Shown here piece by piece: positions 55,164 through 64,000 of a stretch of 64,000 nt of DNA. The notes under the pieces are model-generated. The model was not told the DNA's origin. It saw only the letters and a list, made by a program, of their open reading frames with translations, and ran no database searches. Within the stretch, counting starts at the first letter, position 1, and every line of letters begins with the position of its first letter. A program made the translations under genes and the position numbers. The stretch spans positions 8,304,501 through 8,368,500 of the forward strand of contig NZ_JACHNC010000001.1 in NCBI RefSeq assembly GCF_014205215.1, given 5' to 3'. The stretch is from Actinoplanes lobatus (lineage in GTDB: Bacteria; Actinomycetota; Actinomycetes; Mycobacteriales; Micromonosporaceae).

Positions 55164-56797
55164 GTTTCCGCATCCGCGTCTTCCTGCTGGTGGCCGTCGT
55201 CGGGCTGGGCGCCACCGGGCTGACCGTGGCGCTGACCTGGTGGCAGGCCCGCGACCAGGTGGGCGAGGCGGCGTCGGCGTCCCGGGAGACGACCGAGACG
55301 ATCCGCGGCGAGTTGCGGGCCCAGGCGCTGCGCAACGGGACCTGGGAGGGGGTGGACCAGACCCTGAAGCGGTTGCGGGCGCAGACCGGGCAGCGGATTC
55401 GGCTGGTCGACCCGTACGGCAACGCGGTGGCCGATACCGATCACATGGACGGTCGCGCCGCCCGGCCGCCCGGCCCGGTTGCGGTGATCGTCGACCCGCT
55501 GCCCACGCTGGTGCTGCCGGTCGGCGGTGACGAGCGGATGGCGACGCTCACGGCCATCGGCGCGTACCGGGAGGAGACGGTGTGGGCGGCGTGCCTGTTC
55601 CGGGCCGGCTATACGCCGCTCGGCATGGTGGGCGCGGACGGCGTACCCCGTCATGGTCTTTCCGGTGTTGATCCGGAGACTCTCGAAGCGTGCCGGCCTG
55701 GGCCTTTCCCGGAGGGGACCCGGGAGGCGGACCGTCTCGAGGTGGGGCAGTGTGCCGAGGCCGGCTGCCTGCGCGAGGCGTTCCGGCGGCGGATCACCGA
55801 CTCGGACGTGGCGCCGCCGACGCTGCTGCTGACGATCGGCGCCGCGAACGAGCCGGTGCGGGCGCTGGACACCGGCCCGGTCCTGCTGATCACCGTGGTG
55901 GTGGCGGCGCTGGCGATCGGCGGCGCGCTGCTGATCAGCCGGCGGGTGCTGCGCCCGATCGGCACGCTGACCGCGGCGGCCCGCCGGCTCGCCGACGGCG
56001 ACCGGGCCGGGCGGGTGCCCGACGACGGTCGCGACGAGATCGGCGAGCTGGCGCGGGCTTTCAATCAGATGACCGATTCTGTACGGGCTGCGGAGGATGA
56101 TCAGCGGCGGCTCATCGCGGATGTGGCGCACGAGTTGCGTACCCCGCTGGCGAATCTGCGCGGCTACCTGGAGGCGATCCAGGACGGGGTGATCGAGCCG
56201 ACGCCGGAGGTGTTCGCGTCCCTGCACGACGAGGTGATCCTCAACCAGCGGATCGTCGACGACCTCCAGGAGCTGGCGCTGGCCGAGGCCGGGGCGCTGG
56301 TCTACCACCGGGAGCCGACCGATCTGGCCGAGCTGATGGAGACGGCGCGGATCGCGCACCGGCCGGCCGCCGACGCGGTGGGCGTCCGGCTCACGGTGGA
56401 GTCGGACGGCCCGGTGTACGCCGACGCGGACGCCGACCGGATCCGCCAGATCGTCGGGAACCTGGTCGGCAACGCGTTACGCGCCACCGCGTCCGGCGGC
56501 TCGGTCACCCTGCGCGCGCACGCCAGCGGCGACCGGGCGGTGCTCCAGGTGACCGACACCGGGGTCGGGATCGCGCCGGAGCACCTGCCACTGGTCTTCG
56601 ACCGGCTGTGGCGGGCCGACCCGGCGCGCGGCCGGGGCACCGGCGGCAGCGGGCTGGGGCTCGCCATCGTCCGGCAGATCGTCCACGATCACGGCGGTGA
56701 GGTGAGTGCCCGCAGCACCGAGGGCGCGGGCACCACCTTCGAGGTTTCGCTGCCGTTGACCGGTGACCGCGTCAGCGGCGCCGTGCCGACCCGGTGA
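55160..56797 (+). CDS. Sensor histidine kinase
   Basis: The 545-residue kinase has an N-terminal membrane helix (FLLVAVVGLGATGLTVAL), an extracellular domain of about 200 residues with two or more Cys, a second helix (LLITVVVAALAIGGALLI), a HAMP domain, the phospho-acceptor His in 'IADVAHELRTPLANLRGYLE' and an ATPase domain ('NLVGNALRATASGG', 'DTGVGIAPEHLPLVF', 'GGSGLGLAIVRQIV'). It phosphorylates the regulator encoded just upstream. The 3' end overlaps the convergent glycosyltransferase gene by 26 bp. Confidence 0.95.
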   Translation: MSFRIRVFLLVAVVGLGATGLTVALTWWQARDQVGEAASASRETTETIRGELRAQALRNGTWEGVDQTLKRLRAQTGQRIRLVDPYGNAVADTDHMDGRAARPPGPVAVIVDPLPTLVLPVGGDERMATLTAIGAYREETVWAACLFRAGYTPLGMVGADGVPRHGLSGVDPETLEACRPGPFPEGTREADRLEVGQCAEAGCLREAFRRRITDSDVAPPTLLLTIGAANEPVRALDTGPVLLITVVVAALAIGGALLISRRVLRPIGTLTAAARRLADGDRAGRVPDDGRDEIGELARAFNQMTDSVRAAEDDQRRLIADVAHELRTPLANLRGYLEAIQDGVIEPTPEVFASLHDEVILNQRIVDDLQELALAEAGALVYHREPTDLAELMETARIAHRPAADAVGVRLTVESDGPVYADADADRIRQIVGNLVGNALRATASGGSVTLRAHASGDRAVLQVTDTGVGIAPEHLPLVFDRLWRADPARGRGTGGSGLGLAIVRQIVHDHGGEVSARSTEGAGTTFEVSLPLTGDRVSGAVPTR

Positions 56798-58004
56798 CGG
56801 CGTCCTCCGCCGCGCCGTCACGCTGAGATGGCACCACCCGACGACGGCCGAGCAGGTCGGCGAAGAGCGTCTCCCACCGCGCGACGACCACCGGCATCTC
56901 GTAGCCGGAGGCGGTCGTCCGTGCGGCGGCGCCCATCCGCTCCCGTTCGGCGGGAGCCTCGATCAGGCGGGACAGGCCGGCGGCCAGGCCGGGTACGTCC
57001 TTGGGCGGGATGAGCAGCCCGTTCACCTCGTCGTCGACCACGTCGGCCGGGCCGGTCGGGCAGTCGAACGACACCACCGGCAGTCCGGCGCTCATGGCTT
57101 CGAGCAGCACCATCGGCAGGCCCTCCTTGCGGGAGGAGAGCGCGAAGATCGACGCCTTGGCGAACTCGGCGTCCAGGGTGCGGGTCACGCCGCGCAGCCG
57201 GACGACGTCGACGAGGCCGCGTTCGGCGATCCGGGCGGTGAGGCGGTCCCGGGCCTGGCCCGCGCCGAAGATGTCCAGCCGCCATTCCGGGTGCTGCTCG
57301 TGGACCAGGGCGAAGGCGTCGATCAGCATGTCGAAGCCTTTCTGCTGGCCCAGCCGCCCGGCGGCGATCACGGTCCGGGTGCGGTCCGGCTCGGCCGTCG
57401 GAGTCCGTGGCGGAATGCCGTTGGGGATCCGGAACAGTCGTGCCTCGTCGCCGAGCGCCTCCCGGTAGGTGGCCAGGTCGGCGCGGGTCAGCACGGTGAC
57501 GGCGTCCAGGCGCGGGTAGGCGCGGACGATCCGCTTCTGCAGGCCCTTGCGGTAGCTGCTGAAGTTCATGTGGTCCTGGCCGATCCGGATCAGCCGGCCC
57601 GGCGCGAACCAGGCGGACAGCAGGTTGAGCGCCGGCCGGGTGCTGAACAGGACCCCGTCCTTCTGGGCCCGCATGTACCGGATGATCCGCAGGTCGACCA
57701 TCGGGTCCCAGCGGTGGTACCGGAAGTCCCGGCCGTGCGGCAGCGGGTTACGCAGGGCCCGGGTTCTGCGCAGCAACCGGCGGGACGGGCCGTTCCACCT
57801 CGTGCCGTCGGTGCGCAGGTCGGTCAGCGAGACCAGCCGCACCCGTGGGTCCAGCGCGAAGGCCGGACTCTCCGCGGTGCGGTACACACTGGCGATCTCG
57901 ACGTCGTGGGTGGCGCACAACGCATTGGCCTGGTTGAAGACCGTACGGATCGTGCCACCGACCCCGTACGCGTTGTGCAGTAGATACCTTATATTCACGC
58001 GCAC
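56772..58004 (-). CDS. Family 4 glycosyltransferase
   Basis: The 410-residue enzyme has a GT-B fold. 'AYGVGGTIRTVFNQANAL' at the N-terminus is the acceptor-side glycine loop, and 'TVIAAGRLGQQKGFDMLIDA' starts the donor domain. The E-x7-E motif is in 'SSRKEGLPMVLLEAMSAGLP'. It probably adds a sugar from a nucleotide-sugar donor to a cell-surface polymer; the substrate is not predictable. It is divergent from the LacI gene. Confidence 0.92.
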   Translation of the reverse strand: MRVNIRYLLHNAYGVGGTIRTVFNQANALCATHDVEIASVYRTAESPAFALDPRVRLVSLTDLRTDGTRWNGPSRRLLRRTRALRNPLPHGRDFRYHRWDPMVDLRIIRYMRAQKDGVLFSTRPALNLLSAWFAPGRLIRIGQDHMNFSSYRKGLQKRIVRAYPRLDAVTVLTRADLATYREALGDEARLFRIPNGIPPRTPTAEPDRTRTVIAAGRLGQQKGFDMLIDAFALVHEQHPEWRLDIFGAGQARDRLTARIAERGLVDVVRLRGVTRTLDAEFAKASIFALSSRKEGLPMVLLEAMSAGLPVVSFDCPTGPADVVDDEVNGLLIPPKDVPGLAAGLSRLIEAPAERERMGAAARTTASGYEMPVVVARWETLFADLLGRRRVVPSQRDGAAEDAVTGSARRR

Positions 58005-58061
58005 AACCTAGGTCGCGGTGTCAATCAAGGGATGTCCACATGTACGGCTATCGTCGTGGCC

Positions 58062-59024
58062 ATGGACAAACGGCACCCGACCCTGGCCGATGTCGCCCGC
58101 GTGGCCGGCGTGTCGAAGACCACCGCCTCCCGCGCCATCAACGGGGCGTACGGCACGTCGCCGACCGTTCGTGATCACGTCCGTGCGGTGGCGGCCCGGC
58201 TCGGCTTCGCACCGCACACGGCTGCCCGCGCCCTGGCCACCGGGCGCGGCGGCCCGCACCGGCGGGACCGCATCGAGGTGCTGATCGTCGACCCGGATCC
58301 GGCCGCGATGAGCGCCAAACCCTTCTACGGGCGGGTGCTGGCCGGCGCGATGGGCGCGCTCGGCGACGAGGATCTCGCCCTGGAGGTACGCCGGGTGGCC
58401 GCCGCCCCCTCCGGCGAGGACGACGCCCCGTTCGGCCGTCTGCTGATCAACCTGCCCGAGGCGGCCGTCGCCGCCCTGGCCCGCCGGTCGCGGACCGTGG
58501 CGCTGGGCCGCTCCGCGCCCGGGGTGACATTCGTGGCGCCCGACAACGACGGTGGCGCGAGTCAGGCGGCCGCCCATCTGGTCGCCACCGGCCGGGCCAG
58601 GATCGGCGCGGTGTTCGGCCCGTCCACGCGGTGCGCCGACGAGCGCAAGGCCGGCTTCCTGCGGGTGATGGCCGGCGCGGGCCTGTCGGTGGCGTCGGTG
58701 GACGGCGATTTCACCCGGGCCACCGCCTACGCCGCGACCCGGGAGCTGCTGCGGCGTGAACCGGACCTCGACGCGGTGTTCGCGGCCTGCGACGTGACCG
58801 CGATGGGCGTGTTGCAGGCGCTGCGCGAGACCGGCCGCCGGGTGCCGCACGACGTGGCGGTCGTCGGTTTCGACGGCAGCGCCCTGGCGGAGGCCGCCGA
58901 TCTGTCGTCGGTCTACATGCCGGTCGAGGAGGAGGCCGCGTCGGCGGTGCGGCGCCTGCTCGATCCGGCCCTGCCGCCGGCCGGCCGCCTGCCGACCACC
59001 CTGACCGTCCGCGGCTCCAGCTGA
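58062..59024 (+). CDS. LacI-family regulator
   Basis: The 320-residue protein has the LacI HTH 'TLADVARVAGVSKTTASRAI' and hinge 'GFAPHTAARALATGR', then a periplasmic-binding-like sensor domain ('VAVVGFDGSALAEAADLSSV'). The usual ligand would be a sugar. ATG 58062 (MDKRHPTLADVARVAG) is preferred to ATG 58032 because LacI proteins begin close to the HTH; neither has a strong ribosome site. The divergent glycosyltransferase gene is 57 bp away and could be a target. Confidence 0.92.
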   Translation: MDKRHPTLADVARVAGVSKTTASRAINGAYGTSPTVRDHVRAVAARLGFAPHTAARALATGRGGPHRRDRIEVLIVDPDPAAMSAKPFYGRVLAGAMGALGDEDLALEVRRVAAAPSGEDDAPFGRLLINLPEAAVAALARRSRTVALGRSAPGVTFVAPDNDGGASQAAAHLVATGRARIGAVFGPSTRCADERKAGFLRVMAGAGLSVASVDGDFTRATAYAATRELLRREPDLDAVFAACDVTAMGVLQALRETGRRVPHDVAVVGFDGSALAEAADLSSVYMPVEEEAASAVRRLLDPALPPAGRLPTTLTVRGSS

Positions 59025-59059
59025 CCGTCAGGGTGGTGACGCGCCGGCTCGTCCGGCGC
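58995..59059. terminator. Inverted repeats at the end of the LacI gene
   Basis: accaccctgac (58995-59005) pairs with gtcagggtggt (59027-59037) across the stop codon. A second hairpin, gcgccgg-ctcgt-ccggcgc, lies at 59041-59059. Either could end the two convergent transcripts. Confidence 0.6.
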
Positions 59060-59063
59060 CCGG

Positions 59064-59942
59064 TCAGCGGCCGATCTTGTCCAGCTCGGCGAGGTCCTCG
59101 GCGGAGAGGGTCAGGTTCGCGCCGGTGATGTTCTCGCGCAGGTGGGTTCGGGAGGACGTGCCGGGGATCAGCAGGATGTTGGGTGAGCGGCGCAGCAGCC
59201 AGGCCAGCGCCACCGGCATCGGCAGCGCGTCCAGCCGGGCGGCCACCGCGGACAACGCCGACGACTGCAACGGGCTGAACCCGCCGAGCGGGAAGAACGG
59301 CACGTAGGCGATGCCTTCGTGGGCGAGCTCGTCGATGAACTCGTCGTCGTCGCGGTGGGCGAGGTTGTAGAGGTTCTGCACGGACACGATCGGTGCGATC
59401 GCCCGCGCCTCGATCACCTGTTCCGGTGTCGCGTTGCTGAGTCCGAGATGCCGGATCAGGCCCTGCTGCTGGAGTTCGGCGAGTGTCTCGAACGCTTCGG
59501 CGACCGGCTCGGGCCGGGGTCCGGCCGCGTCGCCGAGGCGCAGGTTGACCACGTCGAGCACGTCGAGGCCGAGGTCTTCGAGGTTCTCGTGCACCGCCCG
59601 GCGCAGGCTGCCGGGGTCGCGGGCCGGGGGCCAGCCACCCTGCCCGTCGCGCTCGGCGCCGACCTTCGTGACGATGTGCAGCGAGTCCGGGTACGGATAC
59701 AGCGCCTCGCGGATCAGCCGGTTGGTGACGCGCGGACCGTAGGCGCCGGCGGTGTCGATGTGGGTGATACCGAGTTCGACGACGTCGCGGAGCACGGCGA
59801 GCGCGTTGCCGGGGTCGGCGGGTGGTCCCATCACACCGGGTCCGGCGAGCTGCATGGCGCCGTAGCCGAAGCGGGTGACGGGCAGGTCCCCCAACGTACG
59901 GAAACCGCCGGGAAGAGAGGTGGAGCCGTGATGATCGCTCAT
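59064..59942 (-). CDS. Aldo/keto reductase
   Basis: The 292-residue AKR has Asp and Tyr in 'HIDTAGAYGPRVTNRLI', Lys in 'LHIVTKVGAERDG' and NADPH-site 'LLIPGTSSRTHLRENI'. The usual catalytic His region reads 'LDVVNLRLGD', where the His is not present; this is seen in some AKR subfamilies and may change the reaction. It is divergent from the HxlR regulator (73 bp apart), a common pairing in which HxlR senses reactive aldehydes or quinones and controls the reductase. Confidence 0.9.
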   Translation of the reverse strand: MSDHHGSTSLPGGFRTLGDLPVTRFGYGAMQLAGPGVMGPPADPGNALAVLRDVVELGITHIDTAGAYGPRVTNRLIREALYPYPDSLHIVTKVGAERDGQGGWPPARDPGSLRRAVHENLEDLGLDVLDVVNLRLGDAAGPRPEPVAEAFETLAELQQQGLIRHLGLSNATPEQVIEARAIAPIVSVQNLYNLAHRDDDEFIDELAHEGIAYVPFFPLGGFSPLQSSALSAVAARLDALPMPVALAWLLRRSPNILLIPGTSSRTHLRENITGANLTLSAEDLAELDKIGR

Positions 59943-60015
59943 GGGCTCCACTGTCGAGGGGTAGCTTTCCATGAGGAAGTAGGCACCTGAAGGTGCGTAA
60001 CGTGGGGAGAAGTAC

Positions 60016-60459
60016 GTGGCGACGACGACAGCGGCGCAGAAGCGGGCGGCCGCGAAAATGGAGTACGACGCTTTTGTCGCGCGGTGTCCCAGCCGTGCGC
60101 TGCTCGACCGGATCGCGGACAAGTGGGTCGTGCTGGTCCTGGCCGCGCTTCGCAGCGACTGCGCCGGTGAGCCCCGCCCGCTGCGGTATTCGGAGCTGTC
60201 CCGCACGCTGGCCGGTGTCAGCCAGAAGATGCTGACGCAGACCCTGCGCGCCCTGGAACGCGACGGTCTGATCCTCCGGACCGTGACGCCGACCGTGCCG
60301 GTCACGGTCACCTACGAGCTGACCGGTCTCGGCCTTTCCCTGCACCGGACGATCCAGGGCCTGAAGGCGTGGGCCGAGACGCACATGGACACTGTGCTCG
60401 CCAACCGCGAGTCGTACGACGGCCACACCGTGGCTCCCCGGGCCGTGTCGCCGCGGTGA
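60016..60459 (+). CDS. HxlR-family regulator
   Basis: This 147-residue protein has the HxlR winged helix: 'CPSRALLDRIADKWVVLVLA', 'LRYSELSRTLAGVSQKMLTQ', 'TLRALERDGLILRTV' and 'VTYELTGLGLSLHRTI'. Members respond to formaldehyde, disulfide or quinone stress through a Cys near the N-terminus; here Cys24 in 'VARCPSRAL' is the candidate. GTG 60016 follows GGGGAGA. It likely controls the divergent aldo/keto reductase. Confidence 0.93.
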   Translation: MATTTAAQKRAAAKMEYDAFVARCPSRALLDRIADKWVVLVLAALRSDCAGEPRPLRYSELSRTLAGVSQKMLTQTLRALERDGLILRTVTPTVPVTVTYELTGLGLSLHRTIQGLKAWAETHMDTVLANRESYDGHTVAPRAVSPR

Positions 60460-60477
60460 CGAACGGCCGGATCCGCC

Positions 60478-61533
60478 TCAGCGAACCCGGCGGGAGTGCA
60501 CGAGCAGGAGCCAGCCGAGGTAGATGCCGCCCACGCCGGCCGTGACCACGCCGACCGGGAGTTCGCTCGGGGCGACCGCCCGCCGGGCGATCAGGTCGCT
60601 CGCGACCAGCAGCAGCGCGCCCATGAGGCCCGCCGCGGTGAGCCCCGCGCCGGGTGAGCGGGTGAGCCGCCGGGCCAGCTGCGGCCCGGCCAGGGCGACG
60701 AAACCGATCGGCCCGGTGGAGGCCGTGGCGATCGCGGTGAGCCCGACCGCGACCACGACCAGCCCGAGCCGGGCCCGTTCCAGGGGTACGCCGAGGGCCG
60801 CGGCCGCGTCGTCGCCGAGTTCCAGCATCGGCAGGTACCGGGACAGGATCACGGTGATCGGGATGAGCAGCAGCAGCCCGAACCCGACCAGCTGCACGTC
60901 ATCCCACCGGCGTTCGAAGAGGCTGCCGACGATCCACACCGTGGCGGCCCGGGCGTCGCGCAGGTCGGCCCGGCTGACCAGGTAGTTGATGATCGCGATG
61001 AGGATCGCGCTGACGCCGATGCCGACGAGCACGAGCCGCAGCCCGTTGACGCCGCTGCGGTAGGCGAGCAGGTACACCGCGATCGCCGCGAGCAGCCCGC
61101 CGACGAAGGCGCCGGTGGCGGTGAGCAGTGCCCCGCCGCCGTAGAAGAGGATGACCAGAATGGCCCCCACCGACGCGCCGTAGCCGAAGCCGATGACGTC
61201 GGGGCTGCCCAGCGGGTTGTGGGTGAGCCGCTGGAAGATCGCGCCGCTGACCCCGAAGGCGATGCCGGCGACCACGGCCACCAGGGCGCGCGGCAGCCGC
61301 CGCTGGACGACGAACAGCTCGGCGAGCCGGCTGCCCTCCCCCTGCAACGACTTGATCACCTCGGGGAACGGCACCGGATAGTCGCCGACGCTCAGCGACA
61401 CCAGCACCAGCCCGGCGGTGACCAGGATCAGAATCAGACAGACCAGGATGGTACGGGGTTCGACACGGAACGAGACCCGGTCGGCGGCGAGGCGGACGTC
61501 CTTGATGGAGCGGGCCGGCGAGAGGGCCTTCAC
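60478..61533 (-). CDS. FecCD-family siderophore ABC permease
   Basis: The 351-residue membrane protein has about ten helices and the FecCD signatures 'QRRLPRALVAVVAGIAFGVS', 'IFQRLTHNPLGSPDVIGFGY' and 'GPIGFVALAGPQLARRL' (coupling helix to the ATPase). It forms half of an iron-siderophore importer channel with the next protein. GTG 61533 overlaps the preceding permease gene by GTGA. No ATPase gene is in the window. Confidence 0.94.
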   Translation of the reverse strand: MKALSPARSIKDVRLAADRVSFRVEPRTILVCLILILVTAGLVLVSLSVGDYPVPFPEVIKSLQGEGSRLAELFVVQRRLPRALVAVVAGIAFGVSGAIFQRLTHNPLGSPDVIGFGYGASVGAILVILFYGGGALLTATGAFVGGLLAAIAVYLLAYRSGVNGLRLVLVGIGVSAILIAIINYLVSRADLRDARAATVWIVGSLFERRWDDVQLVGFGLLLLIPITVILSRYLPMLELGDDAAAALGVPLERARLGLVVVAVGLTAIATASTGPIGFVALAGPQLARRLTRSPGAGLTAAGLMGALLLVASDLIARRAVAPSELPVGVVTAGVGGIYLGWLLLVHSRRVR

Positions 61534-62534
61534 AGCGGCACCACCTGACGGCGGCGGACCAGGGCGATGAGGACGGGCGCGCCGATCAGTGCGGTGACGA
61601 TGCCGGCCTCCAGCTCGCTGGGGCTGATCACGACCCGGCCGACCACGTCCGCGCCGAGCAGCAGGACCGGGGCGAGCAGCATCGCGTAGGGCAGCACCCA
61701 CCGCAGGTCGGCCCCGATCAGGGCGCGGGCCGCGTGCGGTACGGCCAGCCCGATGAAGGCGAACGGCCCGGCGGCGGCGGTGGCGGCGCCGCAGAGCAGG
61801 GTGACGGTGGCGGCGGAGGCGAGCCGGGTGCCGGCCAGGTTCACGCCGAGGGCCCGGCCGGTGTCCTCACCGAGCGACAGCGCGTTGAGCGGGCGGCTCA
61901 GCAGCAGCGCGATCACGATGCCGACGACCAGGAACGGCAGCACGTCTAGCAGCACCGACTGATCCCGCCCGGAGAGGCCGCCGACGATCCAGAACCGGAA
62001 CTGGTCGAGGGCTTTCGCATCGAGCATCTGCACCCCGTACGTGTAGGCGACCAGGACCGCGCCGATCGACGTGCCGGCCAGGGCGAGCCGGACCGGTCCG
62101 CCGGGTCCCTTGCCACCGCCGCCGAGCAGGTAGACCACGACGGTCGCGGCGGCCGCTCCGGCGAAGGCGAACCACACGTACCCGGAGGCGGTGGTGATGC
62201 CGAAGAAGCTGATCGCGGAGACCACCGCGGCGGCGGCGCCGGAGTTGACGCCGAGCAGGCCGGGGTCGGCGAGCGGGTTGCGGGTGAGCGCCTGCATGAC
62301 GGCGCCGGCCAGGCCGAGGGCCATGCCGATCAAAAGCCCGAGGACGGTACGGGGTACGCGCTGGGTGGTGACGATGACGGCCTCGGGCGACCCGTCGGAG
62401 TGCCACAGCGCGTCGACGACCGTGGCGAACGGGATGGCGCGGGCGCCCACGGCGAGGCTGAGCAGCACGGCGAGCGCCAGCAGGGCGAGGCAGAGCAGCA
62501 GGCCCGCGATCCGGCGGGGCAGGGTGTTCGTCAC
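61530..62534 (-). CDS. FecCD-family siderophore ABC permease
   Basis: The 334-residue permease is the partner of the gene at 60478-61533. It shows 'TQRVPRTVLGLLIGMALGLA', 'MQALTRNPLADPGLLGVNSG' and 'GPFAFIGLAVPHAARALIGA'. GTG 62534 overlaps the stop of the FecB-like gene by GTGA, so the operon is translated in one coupled series. Confidence 0.94.
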   Translation of the reverse strand: MTNTLPRRIAGLLLCLALLALAVLLSLAVGARAIPFATVVDALWHSDGSPEAVIVTTQRVPRTVLGLLIGMALGLAGAVMQALTRNPLADPGLLGVNSGAAAAVVSAISFFGITTASGYVWFAFAGAAAATVVVYLLGGGGKGPGGPVRLALAGTSIGAVLVAYTYGVQMLDAKALDQFRFWIVGGLSGRDQSVLLDVLPFLVVGIVIALLLSRPLNALSLGEDTGRALGVNLAGTRLASAATVTLLCGAATAAAGPFAFIGLAVPHAARALIGADLRWVLPYAMLLAPVLLLGADVVGRVVISPSELEAGIVTALIGAPVLIALVRRRQVVPL

Positions 62535-63304
62535 GCGGCGGTCCGGTCCAGGATGGTGAGTGCGGTGAACAGGCGGGCGTAGTTCCGGTGGGAGAACGCG
62601 TGCCAGGTGTCGTCCCACGGATGGGCGCGGAAGCCGGGCGGGATCTCCCCATTGACGAGGATCATGTCCGCTCGTGCGGCGGACCACGGCACCGGGGTGC
62701 CGTGCGGCCCGTCGTCGGGAGTGTGGTCGCCGACGACCTTCAGTCCCAACTCCCGGAGCGTCACGAGCCAGGGGTAGCGGGACGGGTCCAGGATCGACAG
62801 TCGCGCGCCTCGCGCGTACCCGAAAATGATCGTGCGTCCGGCGAGCGACTCGGTGACCTGGAGCTTCGCGGCCTGATAGGAATCGGTCGCCGGAGGCGAA
62901 GCGCCGAGGGCGACCGCGAGCCGGGCCGTTTCGGCGAGCAGGTCGTCGAGCGACTGCCGACGTTCCTTGAGCGGCAGTGTGACGACCGGGAAGCCGGGGT
63001 AGCGGTTGTCATGGCGGTCGACGACCAGGTCTGGCTGGGCCTCGGCGAGCACGTCCAGGCGGACCGCGGGATCATCGGGGGTGTCGAGCCGCGCCACACC
63101 GTCCGCCGAGAATCCGGCGGCGGCGAAGCAGACGTCACGCGACGGGTCCGGGCCGAGCGCCGCCGCGACCGGATGAATTCCGGCGGCGGCCAGCGTGGAG
63201 GTGGCCAGGAGATCGGCGACGGCGACCCGGCGCGGCGCCGCCGGCAACACGAGGGTGATCCCCCGGCCGTCGGTGTAGCGCCACGGCCCCCGATGATCCC
63301 GCAT
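62531..63304 (-). CDS. FecB-like protein without signal peptide
   Basis: This 257-residue protein resembles the FecB/BtuF binding fold ('RRVAVADLLATSTLAAAGIH', 'DVLAEAQPDLVVDRHDNRYP', 'SAARADMILVNGEIP'). It starts MRDHRGPWRYTDGRGITLVL, without a signal peptide or lipobox, so it should stay in the cytoplasm. It lies between the true binding protein and the permeases, coupled by GTGA. It may handle the siderophore after import or be a diverged duplicate. Confidence 0.78.
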   Translation of the reverse strand: MRDHRGPWRYTDGRGITLVLPAAPRRVAVADLLATSTLAAAGIHPVAAALGPDPSRDVCFAAAGFSADGVARLDTPDDPAVRLDVLAEAQPDLVVDRHDNRYPGFPVVTLPLKERRQSLDDLLAETARLAVALGASPPATDSYQAAKLQVTESLAGRTIIFGYARGARLSILDPSRYPWLVTLRELGLKVVGDHTPDDGPHGTPVPWSAARADMILVNGEIPPGFRAHPWDDTWHAFSHRNYARLFTALTILDRTAA

Positions 63305-63312
63305 CAGAGTTG

Positions 63313-64000
63313 TCAGCCCTTGAGGGTCTTCGTGATGTCGTCGAGGACGATGCCCGCCGCGATCGGGCCACCGCGCGAGGTCCACGGCACACCGTCGACC
63401 GCGACGACCTTGTTCGCCTTGACCGCGCCGAGCTGGTTCCAGGAGGCGTTGGCCTTGGCCTGTTCGAGGGCGGCGGCGCCGTCGTTGTTCAGGGTGCCGA
63501 GGAAGATGTAGTCGGCGTCGAGGACGTCGAGCTTCTCCAGGCTGACCGGGTCGGACGGGCCGGTGCCCTCGGTGAGCTGGGCGTCCGGGCGCTTGAGGCC
63601 GAGCTCCTCCACGATGGTGCTGGAGAAGTGCTGCTTCTGGAGGTAGGACGGGCCCTGCGGGTTCCAGCGGACGAGGCTGACCTTGGCGGCGCCGTTCGCG
63701 GCGATGGCGGCCTTGGTGTCGGTGACCTTCTTGTCGTAGGCGGCGAGCACCTCGGTGGCCTTGGCCTCCAGGTTGAGCGCGTTGGCGACGCCCTTGAGGC
63801 TGTCCTTCCAGGTGCTGTCGACCATGCTGGTGATGACGGTTGGCGCGATCGCGTTGAGGTCCTTGATCTGCGCCGGGTCCGGGTCGAGGAAGTGTCCGTA
63901 GAGGATCAGGTCGGGCTTCGGGTCCAGGGTGGCGATGGCCTCGATGTTCGGCTCGACGATCTCGCCGACCAGCTTGACGTTGGGCAGCTGCGGCGCGAGG
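63313..64000 (-). CDS. Siderophore ABC substrate-binding protein, 5' end outside window
   Basis: The C-terminal 229 residues of a FecB/FepB-type binding protein are present. They begin LAPQLPNVKLVGEIVEPNIE, and include 'AIATLDPKPDLILYGHFL', 'LRPDAQLTEG'-like binding loops (read as LKRPDAQLTEGTGPSD) and 'DADYIFLGTLNNDGAA'. The protein would deliver an iron chelate to the two permeases downstream. The N-terminus, with the expected lipobox, and the promoter lie outside the window. Confidence 0.93.
   Translation of the reverse strand, partial: LAPQLPNVKLVGEIVEPNIEAIATLDPKPDLILYGHFLDPDPAQIKDLNAIAPTVITSMVDSTWKDSLKGVANALNLEAKATEVLAAYDKKVTDTKAAIAANGAAKVSLVRWNPQGPSYLQKQHFSSTIVEELGLKRPDAQLTEGTGPSDPVSLEKLDVLDADYIFLGTLNNDGAAALEQAKANASWNQLGAVKANKVVAVDGVPWTSRGGPIAAGIVLDDITKTLKG

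Overview
High-GC actinomycete chromosome, most likely from Micromonosporaceae (an Actinoplanes-like genus). Supporting signs are the GC content, frequent GTG starts, tightly overlapping ATGA/GTGA operons, a ClpP pair with a ClgR/PopR-type regulator, tandem FecCD permeases, and TPR/CHAT signalling proteins. These are family-level inferences; no database was searched.

Layout. 1-3.5 kb: a CHAT (caspase-like) protein, a small partner protein and a TPR protein that shares the partner's N-terminal module, with an aldo/keto reductase between them. 3.6-20.2 kb: a flavoprotein and then an unusual NRPS-like cluster. It holds a stand-alone adenylation enzyme, a LuxR-type regulator, an ATP-grasp ligase, a SAM methyltransferase, a fused double OsmC-like protein, a cystathionine-synthase-like protein without the PLP lysine, a HemN-like radical SAM enzyme, a TrmO-like SAM enzyme, a carrier-thioesterase, an MFS exporter and a hydrolase. 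A Baeyer-Villiger-type monooxygenase and an NHL/SMP-30-like protein are transcribed divergently. The arrangement suggests an amino acid is activated, loaded on the carrier, modified by several SAM-dependent steps, joined by the ATP-grasp enzyme, released and exported. I recognise no described pathway with this set.

20.2-24.2 kb: secreted M15 peptidase and S8-type protease. 24.2-34.8 kb: narK divergent from narGHJI, then a Fur-family repressor with its operator and katG. 34.8-38.8 kb: an oxidoreductase, a cellulose-type LPMO behind a CebR-like operator, a secreted protein, HAD phosphatase, HIT protein and a lipoprotein. 39-46.2 kb: CDF-type transporter, small conserved proteins, gene remnants, a clpP pair with a PopR/ClgR-like regulator, a lipoprotein and a hydrolase.

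46.3-54.4 kb is an accessory island of gene fragments and small conflict-type genes: a barstar-like protein, a degenerate class II tRNA-like sequence, a truncated P-loop gene, a four-helix membrane protein in lower-GC DNA, a tyrosine recombinase, a YunG-like protein, CheW, a truncated TPR gene, and a SUKH-like gene with two compensating frameshifts. 54.4-64 kb returns to ordinary genes: a two-component system, glycosyltransferase, LacI regulator, an aldo/keto reductase divergent from an HxlR regulator, and a siderophore-type ABC uptake operon running off the right edge.
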